Counted from the first letter of the stretch, positions 34,290-45,335 are shown. The stretch is 64,000 nt of DNA from Planctomycetota bacterium (GCA_003671075.1 QWPT01000008.1:1-64000), one strand, 5' to 3'. Made by a program: numbers and translations. The notes: generated by a model from the sequence alone, not told the origin.

Positions 34290-36116
34290 TCACTGGTCCG
34301 CGGAAGGCGCTTCGCTCGCGGAAGGCACCTCACTCGCCGAAGGCACCTCACTCGCCGAAGGCACCTCACTCGCCGAAGGCACTGGGCCGACACCTTGTTC
34401 GATGGTCGCGCCCTGCTTCCCAAGTTCCGATGCGCTCTTCGCGGTTTCGAGCCGATCGATCTCTTCTTTCGAGATCGGCTCCCAGCGAATGTGCGCCGCA
34501 CCAAGCGATGTTCCCGTTGCAAACGCAATGTCGACCAACGCGATCTGATAGCTCGCCAACGCCAACACTTCGCGGCTCTGCGCGTCGGCAAGGCTCGCCG
34601 ACGCATCGAGAACATCCGTGCTCGTCCGCAGTCCGACATCAAACTGCCGCTCTTCCGCCGCCAGCGTGCGCGCGGCGAGCACCGACTCCAATCGCGCGGC
34701 AAGGATGCGCTGCCAACTCTGCGTCAACGCATCAAGCGCATCGAACACCTCGGTGCGAATCGCTTGCTTGCGCGCCTCACGCGTTGCCAATCGCTGCACC
34801 CGCTGCAAGATCGCCGCCCGCACCCGCGACTCCGCCGCCTCATTGCCCAGCGGAATTTCGGCGCGTAGCCCGATGTTAAAACTGTCGTTGTTGCCGATCG
34901 CTCCGTACGCCCCACTCGCATCGGTGCCCGTGCCCTGCGCGTTGTAGCCGTAGTCGACAACGAACAGCGGAAGCGCAGCGTTCTTGCTGAAGTCGACATC
35001 ACTCGAGTCGATCGCCAACTGCAATTCAAGCTCCAGCATCTCCATGCGATTCACCACCGCCTGCTCCGACAGTTTCACGCCATCCAGTGTCAGACCGAGC
35101 GGATTTGGGTCGGTCGCGGGCTTCAGCGGAGTGGACGCAGTGACCGGAAGATCATCGCGATTCATCAGCCGCTTCAACGCGCGCTGGCGAATACGAAGGT
35201 TTGAGTCAGCCACAATGATCTGCTCGAGAGTTCGGCCAACGCCACTCTCCGCACGCACAACCTCGATCTCCGCCGCTTCGCCCTGCACAACTCGCCGGCG
35301 CGCACGCTCAAGTTGCTTGAGCGCAACATCGTATTGCGAACGACGCACACCCAACTCGCGGTACGCCGAGTAGAGATTCCAATACGCCTTGTCGGAGTTG
35401 GAAAGAATGCGGATGGCCTCGAGCTTGGTGCGCGAATCAGCGATCTGCCCCTGCCATTGCGCCACGCGAATCGAGTTTGTGTTCGCGTTCACTCCCGCGC
35501 CGCGCAGCAACGGCTGGCTCATCGAGAACGACATCGAGGCAAGCCAGTCGTCGTCGGTACCGCCAAACGAAGCACCGTTGGCGCTGCGGGTCAGCGGCGA
35601 AGAAACAACAATCTCGCCTCCGGTCGCAAGCGGAACGGTAAATCCAGCGTCAAACGAATCGGAGTTGGCCGGCGCCCCCGTTGCCAAGTCGGCAAACAAG
35701 CTGTTGTCGTTGCGGCGATAGCTGGTGAAGAAGGCGCTCTCGAACTTCGCCTCTTCAACCGACACGACCTCTTGCGCGATCGCTGGATCAACAAGCGCGG
35801 TACGCATCTCAAGATTGTTGGTCAGCACCGCGCAGCGCACATCGACCAGCGAAAGTGCAACCGGGTCCTTCGCCATCTCGGGGATCGTGATCTCATCGAG
35901 CGATTTCTTCGCTGCGTCCTCAAGTGAAACCGGCGTGTGCAGGGAAATCCCCGCAGGATCAAGCGCATCGATCCGCTTCAACTGCGCGTCATCGGCGCGC
36001 CACTTCGAATCCTCATTGTCGAAGATGCCGGTCTTGCACGCGGACAACGACGATGCGATGGCGCAAAGCGCAAGCGCGACAAGGTGATTCGAACGGTTGC
36101 ATCGCGTATCCATCAT
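34290..36116 (-). CDS. TolC-family outer membrane efflux protein (lipoprotein)
   Basis: Lipobox ALCAIASSLSAC; long coiled-coil repeats SDKAYWNLYSAYRELGVRRSQYDVALKQLERARRRVVQGE, QSWQRILAARLESVLAARTLAAEERQFDVGLRTSTDVLDASASLADAQSREV. Confidence 0.88.
   Translation of the reverse strand: MMDTRCNRSNHLVALALCAIASSLSACKTGIFDNEDSKWRADDAQLKRIDALDPAGISLHTPVSLEDAAKKSLDEITIPEMAKDPVALSLVDVRCAVLTNNLEMRTALVDPAIAQEVVSVEEAKFESAFFTSYRRNDNSLFADLATGAPANSDSFDAGFTVPLATGGEIVVSSPLTRSANGASFGGTDDDWLASMSFSMSQPLLRGAGVNANTNSIRVAQWQGQIADSRTKLEAIRILSNSDKAYWNLYSAYRELGVRRSQYDVALKQLERARRRVVQGEAAEIEVVRAESGVGRTLEQIIVADSNLRIRQRALKRLMNRDDLPVTASTPLKPATDPNPLGLTLDGVKLSEQAVVNRMEMLELELQLAIDSSDVDFSKNAALPLFVVDYGYNAQGTGTDASGAYGAIGNNDSFNIGLRAEIPLGNEAAESRVRAAILQRVQRLATREARKQAIRTEVFDALDALTQSWQRILAARLESVLAARTLAAEERQFDVGLRTSTDVLDASASLADAQSREVLALASYQIALVDIAFATGTSLGAAHIRWEPISKEEIDRLETAKSASELGKQGATIEQGVGPVPSASEVPSASEVPSASEVPSASEAPSADQ
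34303..34389 (-). repeat. 18-bp tandem repeat, 4 full copies plus partial (SASEVP)
   Basis: gaaggc(a/g)c(c/t)tc(a/g)ctcgc(c/g) x4 then partial copy. Confidence 0.95.
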
Positions 36117-37354
36117 TCGTGCCTCAGCGCTTCGATCGGATCGAGCCTCGATGCCTTGATCGCAGGGAACATTCCAAACACAATGCCCGTCATCGCGCTG
36201 AACACGAAGCTCAACGCCACCGCCCAAAACGGAATGTCCGACTGCTCGAGCTGCGCGCCCGGGATCATCGTCAGTCCGAACGCCGCCAGTCGGCCGAACG
36301 CGATGCCGATGAATCCGCCCACCAGGCACAGCGTCACCGCCTCGAGCAGGAATTGCAGCAGAATCGCCATCGGCGTCGCACCGACCGCCTTCCGCAAACC
36401 GATCTCGCGCGTGCGCTCGCTCACCGACACCAGCATGATGTTCATGATGCCGATGCCTCCGACCAACAGCGAAATCCCGACGATGCCGCCCGCAATCGCG
36501 GTAATTCCCGCGGCGAGCGTCTTGAACTGCGCAATGAACTTGTCGATCGCCGCAACCTGAAATGTCTGCGGATCACCAGGCGAAAGCCCACGCATCCGCC
36601 TCAACACAAATCGAACCTCGTCCTCTCCATCGGCCGCGGTTTCGGGGCTCATGAATAGCCCCTCGATGCGCATGAAGAAGTTGCGATCCTGCAGTTTCTC
36701 CGCCACCGAAAACGGAATGAAGATCTCCGCGCTCGAAGTGTTCATGCCAAAGAAACGAGCCTGCGTGGTCTCGATGATTCCGACGATCATGAACCGTCGA
36801 CCACCGAGTAAAATCGCCTCGCCCACCGCATTGGCCGGCAGATCGAGCTCGCGAATCGCATCTTGATTGATCAGGCAAACCTGCCGCTCGCTATCAACAT
36901 CGATCTGCGTGAACGGCCTTCCCTCTTGGACAAAGCGGTTCTGCACCTCGTGCCAATCAGGCCAGATTCCCGCGACCGTGATTCCCTCGATGCGCTTGCC
37001 CGCGCTGTCGACATCGAGCCCGACCTCAGTGATCGGCGTGATCGCCTTCACCAACGTGCACTCATCACGAATCGCCTTCGCCTCATCAGTCTTTAGCAGG
37101 ATTTTCTCCCACGGATACATGTTGCGCGGAGCGTTGTCGGGTCGATCGGGAAAGACGAAGAATTTACTCGCGCCCACCGATTCAAACTCGCTGAGCACCT
37201 TCGCCTTGAGACCCGTGAGCGCCGCGATGACCGCGGTCGTACTGGCAACGCCGACGATGATGCCGAGCGCCGTGAGGAATGCGCGCGACTTGTTTGCCCA
37301 GATCTGCGAGAACGCCAAGGTGATCGCTTGCAACCAGAACAGCGGATTCCACAT
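36113..37354 (-). CDS. MacB-family ABC transporter permease
   Basis: IWANKSRAFLTALGIIVGVASTTAVIAALTG; C-terminal GGIGIMNIMLVSVSERTREIGLRKAVGATP. Confidence 0.92.
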   Translation of the reverse strand: MWNPLFWLQAITLAFSQIWANKSRAFLTALGIIVGVASTTAVIAALTGLKAKVLSEFESVGASKFFVFPDRPDNAPRNMYPWEKILLKTDEAKAIRDECTLVKAITPITEVGLDVDSAGKRIEGITVAGIWPDWHEVQNRFVQEGRPFTQIDVDSERQVCLINQDAIRELDLPANAVGEAILLGGRRFMIVGIIETTQARFFGMNTSSAEIFIPFSVAEKLQDRNFFMRIEGLFMSPETAADGEDEVRFVLRRMRGLSPGDPQTFQVAAIDKFIAQFKTLAAGITAIAGGIVGISLLVGGIGIMNIMLVSVSERTREIGLRKAVGATPMAILLQFLLEAVTLCLVGGFIGIAFGRLAAFGLTMIPGAQLEQSDIPFWAVALSFVFSAMTGIVFGMFPAIKASRLDPIEALRHE

Positions 37355-38112
37355 CAGTGCGCCGCCTTTCCAGCAATGTTCGCTCGCAGATGCCGGCCAG
37401 CGATGTCCTGCTGAATGGCAAGATCGCTCAGCACGCGCCCGTCGCGCAATCGCACCACGCGGTGGCAATGCGAGGCAACCTCGTCCTCATGGGTAACGAT
37501 GATCACGGTCTGCCCCTCCGCATGAAGCTGGCGAAACAGCGAGAGGATCTCGGTGGTGGTCGCGCTGTCGAGATTTCCCGTCGGCTCGTCGGCCAGCAGA
37601 ATCGAAGGCGTGTTGAGGATCGCGCGCGCGATGGCAACGCGTTGGCGTTGGCCACCGGAAAGTTGGTTTGGTCGATGATCAACGCGGTCAAGCAGCCCCA
37701 CGCGATCAAGCGCCGCAAGCGCACGCTTCTTGCGCCCGCGCCAACCTCCACGCGCGTAAATCAACGGCAACTCAACATTCTCCAACGCCGTCTGCCGCGG
37801 AAGAAGCTCGAAACTCTGGAAAACAAAGCCAATTTCTTCGTTGCGAACCTGCGCCAGTTCCTTGGCGTCCATCGCGCTCACATCGCGTCCGTTGAGCAAG
37901 TAGCGACCGGCCGTTGGGCGATCGAGGCAACCGAGCATGTTCATCAGCGTGCTCTTTCCCGAGCCCGACGATCCCATGATCGCGACCATTTCATTGCGCT
38001 CGATCGCGAGATCAAGCCCGTTCAGCGCGCGAATTGTCTCGACGCCCACTCGATAGACCTTGGTCAAACCGACGACTTCGATCAATGGCCGCTCCGCGCG
38101 CACCTCAGTCAT
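37354..38112 (-). CDS. ABC transporter ATP-binding protein (MacB/LolD family)
   Basis: [63 protein letters not shown]. Confidence 0.95.
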   Translation of the reverse strand: MTEVRAERPLIEVVGLTKVYRVGVETIRALNGLDLAIERNEMVAIMGSSGSGKSTLMNMLGCLDRPTAGRYLLNGRDVSAMDAKELAQVRNEEIGFVFQSFELLPRQTALENVELPLIYARGGWRGRKKRALAALDRVGLLDRVDHRPNQLSGGQRQRVAIARAILNTPSILLADEPTGNLDSATTTEILSLFRQLHAEGQTVIIVTHEDEVASHCHRVVRLRDGRVLSDLAIQQDIAGRHLRANIAGKAAH

Positions 38113-39451
38113 TCTTCATTCCCGTCGTCGAAGGCTTGATCGCATCCGCAGCGGTTTCCTCACGGATTGCATCGCCCTGCTTCAACCGCTCCAGCACGCG
38201 ATACGGTCCCGTCACCACCACATCGCCATCGCTGACCCCCTCAAGGATCATGGTGTCGGCAAGGTTCGACGCGCCCGTCTTCACTGGTGTCAGAACCGCT
38301 TTCCCATCGACCATGCGCACGATGACGATCGCCTTCTTGCGCACCTTGTCAACCAACGGCGACTCCGCGATGTCCTTGGGAAGGTCATCGAGTTTCTTCT
38401 CCAGCAGCGATTGGCTCGGGACCAGTAAGCCCTCGGATCGGTTGACCACGATGTCGACATTGGCCGCCAGCCCAGAGAGCAGCGTCTCGCCGTCGGCGAG
38501 GTCGAGCTTGACTTCACACTTGAACCAGCCGCCCTGCCCGCTTCCGCTTGCGCCAGAAGAGGAGCCGAACGATTGCTCGGTTCCGCGCGCCAACGCCACC
38601 CTCTCGACCGAGGCCTTGAACTCGCGATTGCGATAAGCGTTCACCCGCACGGTCGCAGCCTGGCCGGCCTTCACGCGCGCAACATCGCTTTCGGCAACCT
38701 TCGATTTCAGCCGAACCGAACCGAGGTCGGCGATGGTGAGCACCTTGGTTCCAGCGTTATTCATGGTGCCAACGACGACCAATTCGCCCGGCTCAGCATT
38801 GAGCTCGGTGATCTGCCCGTCGATCGGCGCCTTGATCGTGGTCTTCTTCAGCAGTTCGCGCGCGCGCTCGATGTCGGCCTCCGCGGCTGCCAACGAACTC
38901 TCGATGACCGAGAGCCCTTCCTTCGCCGAGGCAATCTGCGCTTCCAGATCCCGCACCCGCGCGATCACATCGTCAAGGTCCGCCCGGCTCACATCGCCCG
39001 TCTTAAACAGCGTTTCCTGCCGTTCAAGCGTCGCGCGCGCGTTGGCCAGTTGCGAGTTGGGACTCGCCATCCGCTCCTGCTCGCTGCGAAGTCGAAAACG
39101 CTCGCCGTCGCGGCGAGCCATCTGCGCATCAAGCGACGCCTTGAGATCGCGGTCGTCGAGCTTTACGATCAATTCACCCTTGCGGACGGTCGCGCCTTCT
39201 CGAAACGGCAACTCGAGAATTCGAGCGCTGACCTCGGCAGAGACATCGACCTTCACCTCAGGATCGAGTTCGCCCGGAGCCGAAACCGTCTCGACGAGTT
39301 CGCGCCGATTGATGGTGGCCAAACGCACCGCAATCGCGCTTCCAGAACCGCCAAACGACGGCATCATGGCCAACGCCGATGGACCTGCCACGACCAGTCC
39401 CACGACTGCAACGCCGAGGATGACCGCCACTGCAATCAAGAACTTTCGCAC
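38105..39451 (-). CDS. MacA/HlyD-family efflux periplasmic adaptor (GTG start proposed)
   Basis: [76 protein letters not shown]. Confidence 0.9.
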   Translation of the reverse strand: MRKFLIAVAVILGVAVVGLVVAGPSALAMMPSFGGSGSAIAVRLATINRRELVETVSAPGELDPEVKVDVSAEVSARILELPFREGATVRKGELIVKLDDRDLKASLDAQMARRDGERFRLRSEQERMASPNSQLANARATLERQETLFKTGDVSRADLDDVIARVRDLEAQIASAKEGLSVIESSLAAAEADIERARELLKKTTIKAPIDGQITELNAEPGELVVVGTMNNAGTKVLTIADLGSVRLKSKVAESDVARVKAGQAATVRVNAYRNREFKASVERVALARGTEQSFGSSSGASGSGQGGWFKCEVKLDLADGETLLSGLAANVDIVVNRSEGLLVPSQSLLEKKLDDLPKDIAESPLVDKVRKKAIVIVRMVDGKAVLTPVKTGASNLADTMILEGVSDGDVVVTGPYRVLERLKQGDAIREETAADAIKPSTTGMKND

Positions 39452-39623
39452 GAGCTTCAGACTCCCTGTTCCGGCGAGTCGCAACCGACCGCGGGGAAGG
39501 TGAGGGTATTCCGAAACCGCATAGGCGGGTTGCGAATCGAGCCCGAAACACAATAGGCGACGCGAACTCTCGCCTTCGCTCCGCGTCGAAGCAAGCAGTT
39601 GCCACACGAACACTCCCAAAACA

Positions 39624-39655
39624 CACGCCCCCTCGGCCGAAGCCGAGGGGGCGTG
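39624..39655 (-). terminator. 14-bp stem terminator-like hairpin downstream of secreted protein gene
   Basis: CACGCCCCCTCGGC-CGAA-GCCGAGGGGGCGTG. Confidence 0.8.
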
Positions 39656-39693
39656 GAGTTTTAAACTGTTCCTGACCAGTCAGGGTCCTGGCG

Positions 39694-39866
39694 CAATCCG
39701 ATTCGGATTACGGGCAGGCGCCCCAACCGTTCAGCATGACCGAGAGGTCTGCCGAACCAACGATGCCGTCACCGTTGAGGTCGGGCGAGGCAGTGCCCCA
39801 GCCGTTGAGAAGAACCGAAAGGTCCGCCGAGCCAGTGATGCCGTCACCATTGACATCGGTCGGGCA
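39694..39866 (-). repeat. 173-bp 3'-end repeat copy A (paired with 42476-42648)
   Basis: Hand alignment: equal length, about 8 mismatches, covering stop codon and the two dockerin-like repeats. Confidence 0.9.
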
Positions 39867-42068
39867 CGCCGGAGCGGAGACCATTCCGAGGTTGACGATC
39901 CACTGCGAAGTACCGGTCTGCGCGACAAACGCCGCGTCGGCGCAGATGTTGTTCGGATCGATCGACTGCTCAAACCAAGGCGCCGTCGAGCCGGTGGCAT
40001 TGCCAACGCCGCCGAAGATGCCGTTGCCCGACGCGGTGCAGCCGCCGTTGACCGCTCCGCTCATCACAACAACCAGAGGCTGAGTGTTGCCCGTGAGGCT
40101 GAGCGGAGTATCGAGATTCCAAGTCAACAACTGGAAGCCACCCAAGGCAGTGAACTGCTTCTCGGTAACCAACACGAGGTCGCCGCCGACCGTGGTTGGG
40201 TTACCGCCATCGGTATCACGGTAGAGACCGAGGGTGAAGGCGAACGGCGCACCGCCCGCATAAGAGCCATCGACTTGTACGTCTTCGTTGGCGACGCCGA
40301 CAGTCACGCAGCCAAGGCTGCCGCTGTTGAGATCAGAGAAGCTGCGTGCGAAATTCGTCGCCGTGCTGAATGTCGACTCGTTCGTGCCGCAATACAGAAA
40401 GCAGCCGAACGCGTAGTTGGTAGCAACCGAGTCCGTGTTCTGAGAAACCGTCGTAGTGGTGTACGAGCAGGTATCGCCGTAACTCGGACAGGTGGCGGCG
40501 ACTCCGTTGAGCTGAAGAACATAGTTGTTGAAGACGCCAGAACCGCATGGAGTTCCCGTGAACGCAGCCGTCGCGACAGCAATGCTGTAGTTTCCAGCCG
40601 GGAGGCACCATGTTCCCGTCGATGGGCAGCTGTTCGACATCTGGCCAACAAGCTGACCCGTGCAGCTATCTCCCTTAAACATGAAGCCCGAGACATTCGA
40701 AGCGCTGAACACGCTCGCGGTCACGGTCTGATCCGTGGCCAGCGTGAAGCTGTACCAATCGACATCACGAGTTCCGGCATCGGCCCAGAAACTGCCACCA
40801 ACCGATGCGCCGAGCGCAATGGGAGTGGTGGTGCTGACCGTGGCCACACAGCCTGAGTTGGTGCTGGCGCCGCATGTTTCGCCTTCCGACGAGGTCGTCG
40901 ACGGAAGCGAACACGGCTCGGGCACATTGAACGAGATCTGGCCAACGCCAGTTTCGCCCGCGGTATAGGTGCTGAGATTCACGAGGTAGCTATGACCAAC
41001 GCTTACCGTCACCGTGAGAAGTGAAGCGTAGGGAGTGACGCCGTCGGTCTGCAGACAAGTGCCAACACCGTCGTCGTTGCAACCCATGGACACGGTGGGG
41101 AGATTGAGCGTGTTGTAGTCAAAGGTCGCGGGTGATGTGCCCATGTCGTAGATCGCAAGTTTCGAGTCGTAAGGCGAGAGCCCGCAGGTCGAAACAGTAA
41201 GCGCGCCGTTGGCGACAGCATTCACGCGCCACCAAACATCATTGTTGCTCGAGTTGTTGCCAGAGCCGCAGGCAGTGCCGTAGTTCGGGCCGTCCTGGAT
41301 TGCGCCAACATTGTTGGACGCGAGCGTCGAGTCGCCAGCGACAACGACCGCGTTGGTCGCGCAGTCATTGGCCGGACTGCCCTGGTTGCACGAGTAGACG
41401 AAGATGCCGCAAGCAGAGATCGCCGCGTCGACGCAGGACTGATCCCAACCAAAGTCGCAACAGAGGGGGTTCACAGCGCAAACCGCGGTGCAGCAGACGC
41501 CATCACTACAGCCAGGCGCAGCATGGACAACACCACAGCCGCCGCCAGAGCCGCAGCCCGCAACAACTGGAACAAAGGTAATCGTCAACTGTCCAGTACC
41601 GGTGGCACCGTTGTAACCACCCATACGAATGGTGTAGGTGGTGCCTGCCGTAACCGCGAAGTTCGAGACGATTGAATAGAAGAGCTGGCAGCCACCATCA
41701 GCGGCACCGTCTCCGCTGCACGCGACCTCGGTTAGCGCGGCACAGGTGCCGGTGTAGATCGCCATCGAGGTGTCATACGAGCCAATAAGGCAAGTCGAGA
41801 AGGTCGCAGTGCCGCTCTCGGTTGGGGTGTACTTCATCCACACATCGTTCTGCGTCGCCTGCCAGTTCAGGAATGTGCCCGTGCAGAAAGTGTCGAGGGG
41901 AATCGCATTCGCGCTTGGAGTCGCGGTGGCTGTGTTGAACGCAGTAGGTGCAGCAGTGGTCGCCACGACCGCCGTCGAGCACTCATCTTGCGCCATCGCC
42001 ATTGAAGCGAAGCCGCCCGTCGCAAGGACCGCGCTGAAGAGCGCGCTGACGCTGAGAAATTTTTTCAT
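39708..42068 (-). CDS. Secreted Cys-rich protein with C-terminal dockerin-like repeats
   Basis: MKKFLSVSALFSAVLATGGFASMAMAQDECSTA signal; CCTAVCAVNPLCCDFGWDQSCVDAAISACGIFVYSC; C-term DVNGDGITGSADLSVLLNGWGTASPDLNGDGIVGSADLSVMLNGWGACP*. Confidence 0.88.
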   Translation of the reverse strand: MKKFLSVSALFSAVLATGGFASMAMAQDECSTAVVATTAAPTAFNTATATPSANAIPLDTFCTGTFLNWQATQNDVWMKYTPTESGTATFSTCLIGSYDTSMAIYTGTCAALTEVACSGDGAADGGCQLFYSIVSNFAVTAGTTYTIRMGGYNGATGTGQLTITFVPVVAGCGSGGGCGVVHAAPGCSDGVCCTAVCAVNPLCCDFGWDQSCVDAAISACGIFVYSCNQGSPANDCATNAVVVAGDSTLASNNVGAIQDGPNYGTACGSGNNSSNNDVWWRVNAVANGALTVSTCGLSPYDSKLAIYDMGTSPATFDYNTLNLPTVSMGCNDDGVGTCLQTDGVTPYASLLTVTVSVGHSYLVNLSTYTAGETGVGQISFNVPEPCSLPSTTSSEGETCGASTNSGCVATVSTTTPIALGASVGGSFWADAGTRDVDWYSFTLATDQTVTASVFSASNVSGFMFKGDSCTGQLVGQMSNSCPSTGTWCLPAGNYSIAVATAAFTGTPCGSGVFNNYVLQLNGVAATCPSYGDTCSYTTTTVSQNTDSVATNYAFGCFLYCGTNESTFSTATNFARSFSDLNSGSLGCVTVGVANEDVQVDGSYAGGAPFAFTLGLYRDTDGGNPTTVGGDLVLVTEKQFTALGGFQLLTWNLDTPLSLTGNTQPLVVVMSGAVNGGCTASGNGIFGGVGNATGSTAPWFEQSIDPNNICADAAFVAQTGTSQWIVNLGMVSAPACPTDVNGDGITGSADLSVLLNGWGTASPDLNGDGIVGSADLSVMLNGWGACP

Positions 42069-42406
42069 CGAAATTCTCCTCTGGGAACTCGCATGGAGTC
42101 CATTGAAAGTAAATCCGGCATGCGGCAAGACAACCGCTCAGGAACCAACGCCACGGAACAGTTACGAACCGTTTCCTCGCGAACCTCGCCTTGGCTGAAA
42201 AAAAGCACCACCACGAGGTTGAAGTTCGTCAATTATGTTGCCGTCCGAGATCCATCCAACCCAATTCCACGCCGAATTTAAATATGAACTTGACACGCGC
42301 TGATTCCACGAGTCGGCCAGTGTTGAGGCGGCAGACGCGACCGCGCAAATCTGAGAGCAAGACACGCACCCGCAAAGACTTGCAGAACCTGGGCACCCAA
42401 AACGAC

Positions 42407-42436
42407 ACGCACCCCCGGCCGAAGCCGAGGGTGCGT
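42407..42436 (-). terminator. Hairpin ACGCACCCCCGGC-CGAA-GCCGAGGGTGCGT (one mismatch), homologous to the one at 39624
   Basis: Same loop CGAA and arm architecture, downstream of the second paralog. Confidence 0.75.
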
Positions 42437-42475
42437 GAAGTTTTAAATGAATCCTGACTATTCAGGCTCCTGTCG

Positions 42476-42648
42476 CAATCCGATTCGGATTACGGGCAGG
42501 CGCCCCAACCGTTCAGCATGACCGAGAGGTCTGCCGAACCAACGACGCCGTCGCCGTTGAGGTCGGGCGAGGCAGTGCCCCAGCCGTTGAGGAGAACCGA
42601 AAGGTCCGCCGAGCCAGTGATGCCGTCGGCGTTGAGATCGGTTGGGCA
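42476..42648 (-). repeat. 173-bp 3'-end repeat copy B (paired with 39694-39866)
   Basis: Hand alignment with copy A, no indels. Confidence 0.9.
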
Positions 42649-44961
42649 GTTGTTGGCACCCGAGCAAGCAGCAACGGTACCGTTGAGCTCGATCGGCCAC
42701 TGAAGAGCGTTGGTCGCAGTGACATAGGCCGTCGGAGTGAACACATTCAAACCAGCGCCGGTGCAGACCGTATAGCGCAGCCACAGGTTGGTTGGCGTTC
42801 CGAGAGGAGCTGCCGAGAGGGCGACGCCTGCACGGTAGCCGGAGCCGACTGGGACTCCGGGGGCGCCGACTTGGAACAGGTTCGGCGTCGACAACACGAT
42901 GACAACGGTCGTCTCATTCTCGACGCAGAGCGGCGGAGTGAAGTCGACATTGCCCACGAACAGACCACCCGGAACATTGATGTCACGGAAGTCAATCAAC
43001 TGAAGGTCGTTGCCGTCGCCTGCCGTGACGATGACGTTGCGCGGAGCGCCGCCGTCAAGATCGCGGTAGACGGACAACTGCATCGGAATCGCCAGATCGC
43101 TGGTGTAGTAGCCGCACACGCCGGCCACGATCTCAGAGCGAAGAGCAGCAACACCGAAGTTCACGCACGAGATCTCCTTCGGGAGGGTCGCACCCGAGAA
43201 GCTCGAAGCCCACATGCAGTCCGTGTTGCCGCCGGTAGCGGTGCAACCCGTCGCGCAGCCCTGCGCGAAGTTACCCGATCCAACCATGGACACCGCACTC
43301 GAACGGCTGTCTGGGCCCGGGGCCTGGCAAACAGTGTCGATGATGTCGGGGCACTGCGCCGCAGCCGAAGTCACCTCGAGGACATACTCGTTGGCAACGC
43401 CGCTTCCGCAAGGAATACCAACGAAGTCGGTCGGAGCGACGAAGATGTAATAGGTGCCTGGATTCAAGCAGGAAGTGACCGTCGCAGGGCAATTGCCCGA
43501 AGCGGTTGAGGTCACCGAGATTCCTGCACAAGCCGCAGTCGCGATATCACCCGAGAGGATGAGGCCGGTGACGAACGAGGCCGAATAGATATTGACGGTC
43601 ACGCTCGCATCGGTCGGGACAACGATCTTGTAGAAATCGGTATCACGGGTGTTTGCGCCAGTCGTCGGATTGGTGAAGGTCGCGAAGGTTCCCTTGATAC
43701 GGGAACCCACGAGCAGGTCCTCCGACTCGCCGAGAGCGTTGCAACCGTTGTTCGTGGCAGATCCGCAGGGCTCAGCCTCGACACCAGTCTGCGCGGGGAG
43801 CGCGCAAGGAGCGGGCATGTCAATCGTGACGGTTCCCGAACCAGCGATGTCAAAGGTCGCAACGCGGATGAGGTACCAGTGGCCGTTCACGGCGTTGATG
43901 CTCAGTTCCGATGCGAATACCCCGTTCGCGGTGCACGCGGCGCTGCCGTCGTCATTGCAAGCCACCAGCACGGTAGGGAGATTGAGCGTGTTGTAGTCAA
44001 AGATCGCAGGATTGGTTCCCATGTCGTAGATGGCGAGCTTCGAGTCGAAGTTCACCTGACCACAGGTGTTCACCAGCATGGTTCCGTTGGCATTGGCGCG
44101 AGCGCGGTACCAAACATCGTTGAGGAACAAATCGTTGCCCGAGGAGCAAGTCGCGGCCGGATGGTTCGGGCCGTCGGTGTTGCAGAGAGCGTTGTTGAAC
44201 GCGATGACCGCGTCGCCAGGGACGACGGTCGCGCTGGTCGCGCAATCGTTCGCCGCGACTGGGGTGACGCACGAGTAAACGAAGATGCCGCATGCCGCGA
44301 CAGCGCCCTGCACGCAGGTCTCGTCCCAACCGATTTCACAGCAGAGCGGGTTCGCAGCGCAAACCGCCGAGCAGCAAACCGGATCGGAGCAGCCTGGGGT
44401 CGCGTGAACGACACCGCAGCCGCCGGTCGTACCAGCACAGCCTGCGGCAGACGGGGCAAAGGTCACCGTCATGGTGGCCGCTCCGATACCTCCGTCCCAT
44501 CCGCCAGCGCGGATGTAGTACGAGGTTCCAGTGGTCACTGAAACCCCGTTGATTTCAGAGTGGAAAGCCTGGCAGCCAGTATTCGCGGTGGCGTCTCCGT
44601 TGCAAGCGATCTGGGTGAGCGCCGCGCAGGTGCCGGTGTAAAGCACGAGCGAGGTGTCGTAACCAGCCGGATCGCAAGTGGAGAAGGTCGCGATGCCGTC
44701 GCCGGTCGCGGTGTAGCGGAACCACACATCGGGGTTTGCAGTACCCCACGTGAGGTAGGTGCCGGCGCACTGGGCGTCGTTCGGCGCCGCGTCGGCGCTC
44801 GAGGTCGCGGTCGTCGTGCTGTACGCAACTGGAACACCCGCGGTGACGACCGTAGCGGTCGAGCACTCGTCGTTTGCTGCCTGACCCATCGCCATCGTCG
44901 TGAAGCCCGCCGTCGCAAGGACTGCGGTCACGAGAAGACTCGTACCATTGAAACTCTGCAT
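42490..44961 (-). CDS. Secreted Cys-rich protein with C-terminal dockerin-like repeats (paralog of 39708-42068)
   Basis: MQSFNGTSLLVTAVLATAGFTTMAMGQAANDECSTATVV; CCSAVCAANPLCCEIGWDETCVQGAVAACGIFVYSC; same C-terminus. Confidence 0.88.
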   Translation of the reverse strand: MQSFNGTSLLVTAVLATAGFTTMAMGQAANDECSTATVVTAGVPVAYSTTTATSSADAAPNDAQCAGTYLTWGTANPDVWFRYTATGDGIATFSTCDPAGYDTSLVLYTGTCAALTQIACNGDATANTGCQAFHSEINGVSVTTGTSYYIRAGGWDGGIGAATMTVTFAPSAAGCAGTTGGCGVVHATPGCSDPVCCSAVCAANPLCCEIGWDETCVQGAVAACGIFVYSCVTPVAANDCATSATVVPGDAVIAFNNALCNTDGPNHPAATCSSGNDLFLNDVWYRARANANGTMLVNTCGQVNFDSKLAIYDMGTNPAIFDYNTLNLPTVLVACNDDGSAACTANGVFASELSINAVNGHWYLIRVATFDIAGSGTVTIDMPAPCALPAQTGVEAEPCGSATNNGCNALGESEDLLVGSRIKGTFATFTNPTTGANTRDTDFYKIVVPTDASVTVNIYSASFVTGLILSGDIATAACAGISVTSTASGNCPATVTSCLNPGTYYIFVAPTDFVGIPCGSGVANEYVLEVTSAAAQCPDIIDTVCQAPGPDSRSSAVSMVGSGNFAQGCATGCTATGGNTDCMWASSFSGATLPKEISCVNFGVAALRSEIVAGVCGYYTSDLAIPMQLSVYRDLDGGAPRNVIVTAGDGNDLQLIDFRDINVPGGLFVGNVDFTPPLCVENETTVVIVLSTPNLFQVGAPGVPVGSGYRAGVALSAAPLGTPTNLWLRYTVCTGAGLNVFTPTAYVTATNALQWPIELNGTVAACSGANNCPTDLNADGITGSADLSVLLNGWGTASPDLNGDGVVGSADLSVMLNGWGACP

Positions 44962-45335
44962 CGCATCGCTCCTAGAAGAAGCCCTTGTATGGGCCATGTC
45001 TGTGAAGTTGGGGTCACTCGACCACAACCGGGACTACGCGCGAATTCCGAAACGGACGGGTTCGCGTTACTGTTTCGCGCATTGGTCGCGCGCTGTTCTG
45101 AGACAGCGCGCGATGTCTGCGCGAATTTCGGATCTAGATCTGTGATCGGGCGATTCACACAGAATCTTTTCTTGATCCCACAACAAGCCCAGTTCTTCGG
45201 ACGAGACCAAGGACTTAGGATAAAAACGATTCAAAACGTTACTGGAACGTCCGAGAAGTCGTATGCCAATATGAAAAGCGACCCCTGAGTCTGGGCCGCG
45301 GGTTTATAGATGAGTGAGAACCTATCGGTCCTAAA

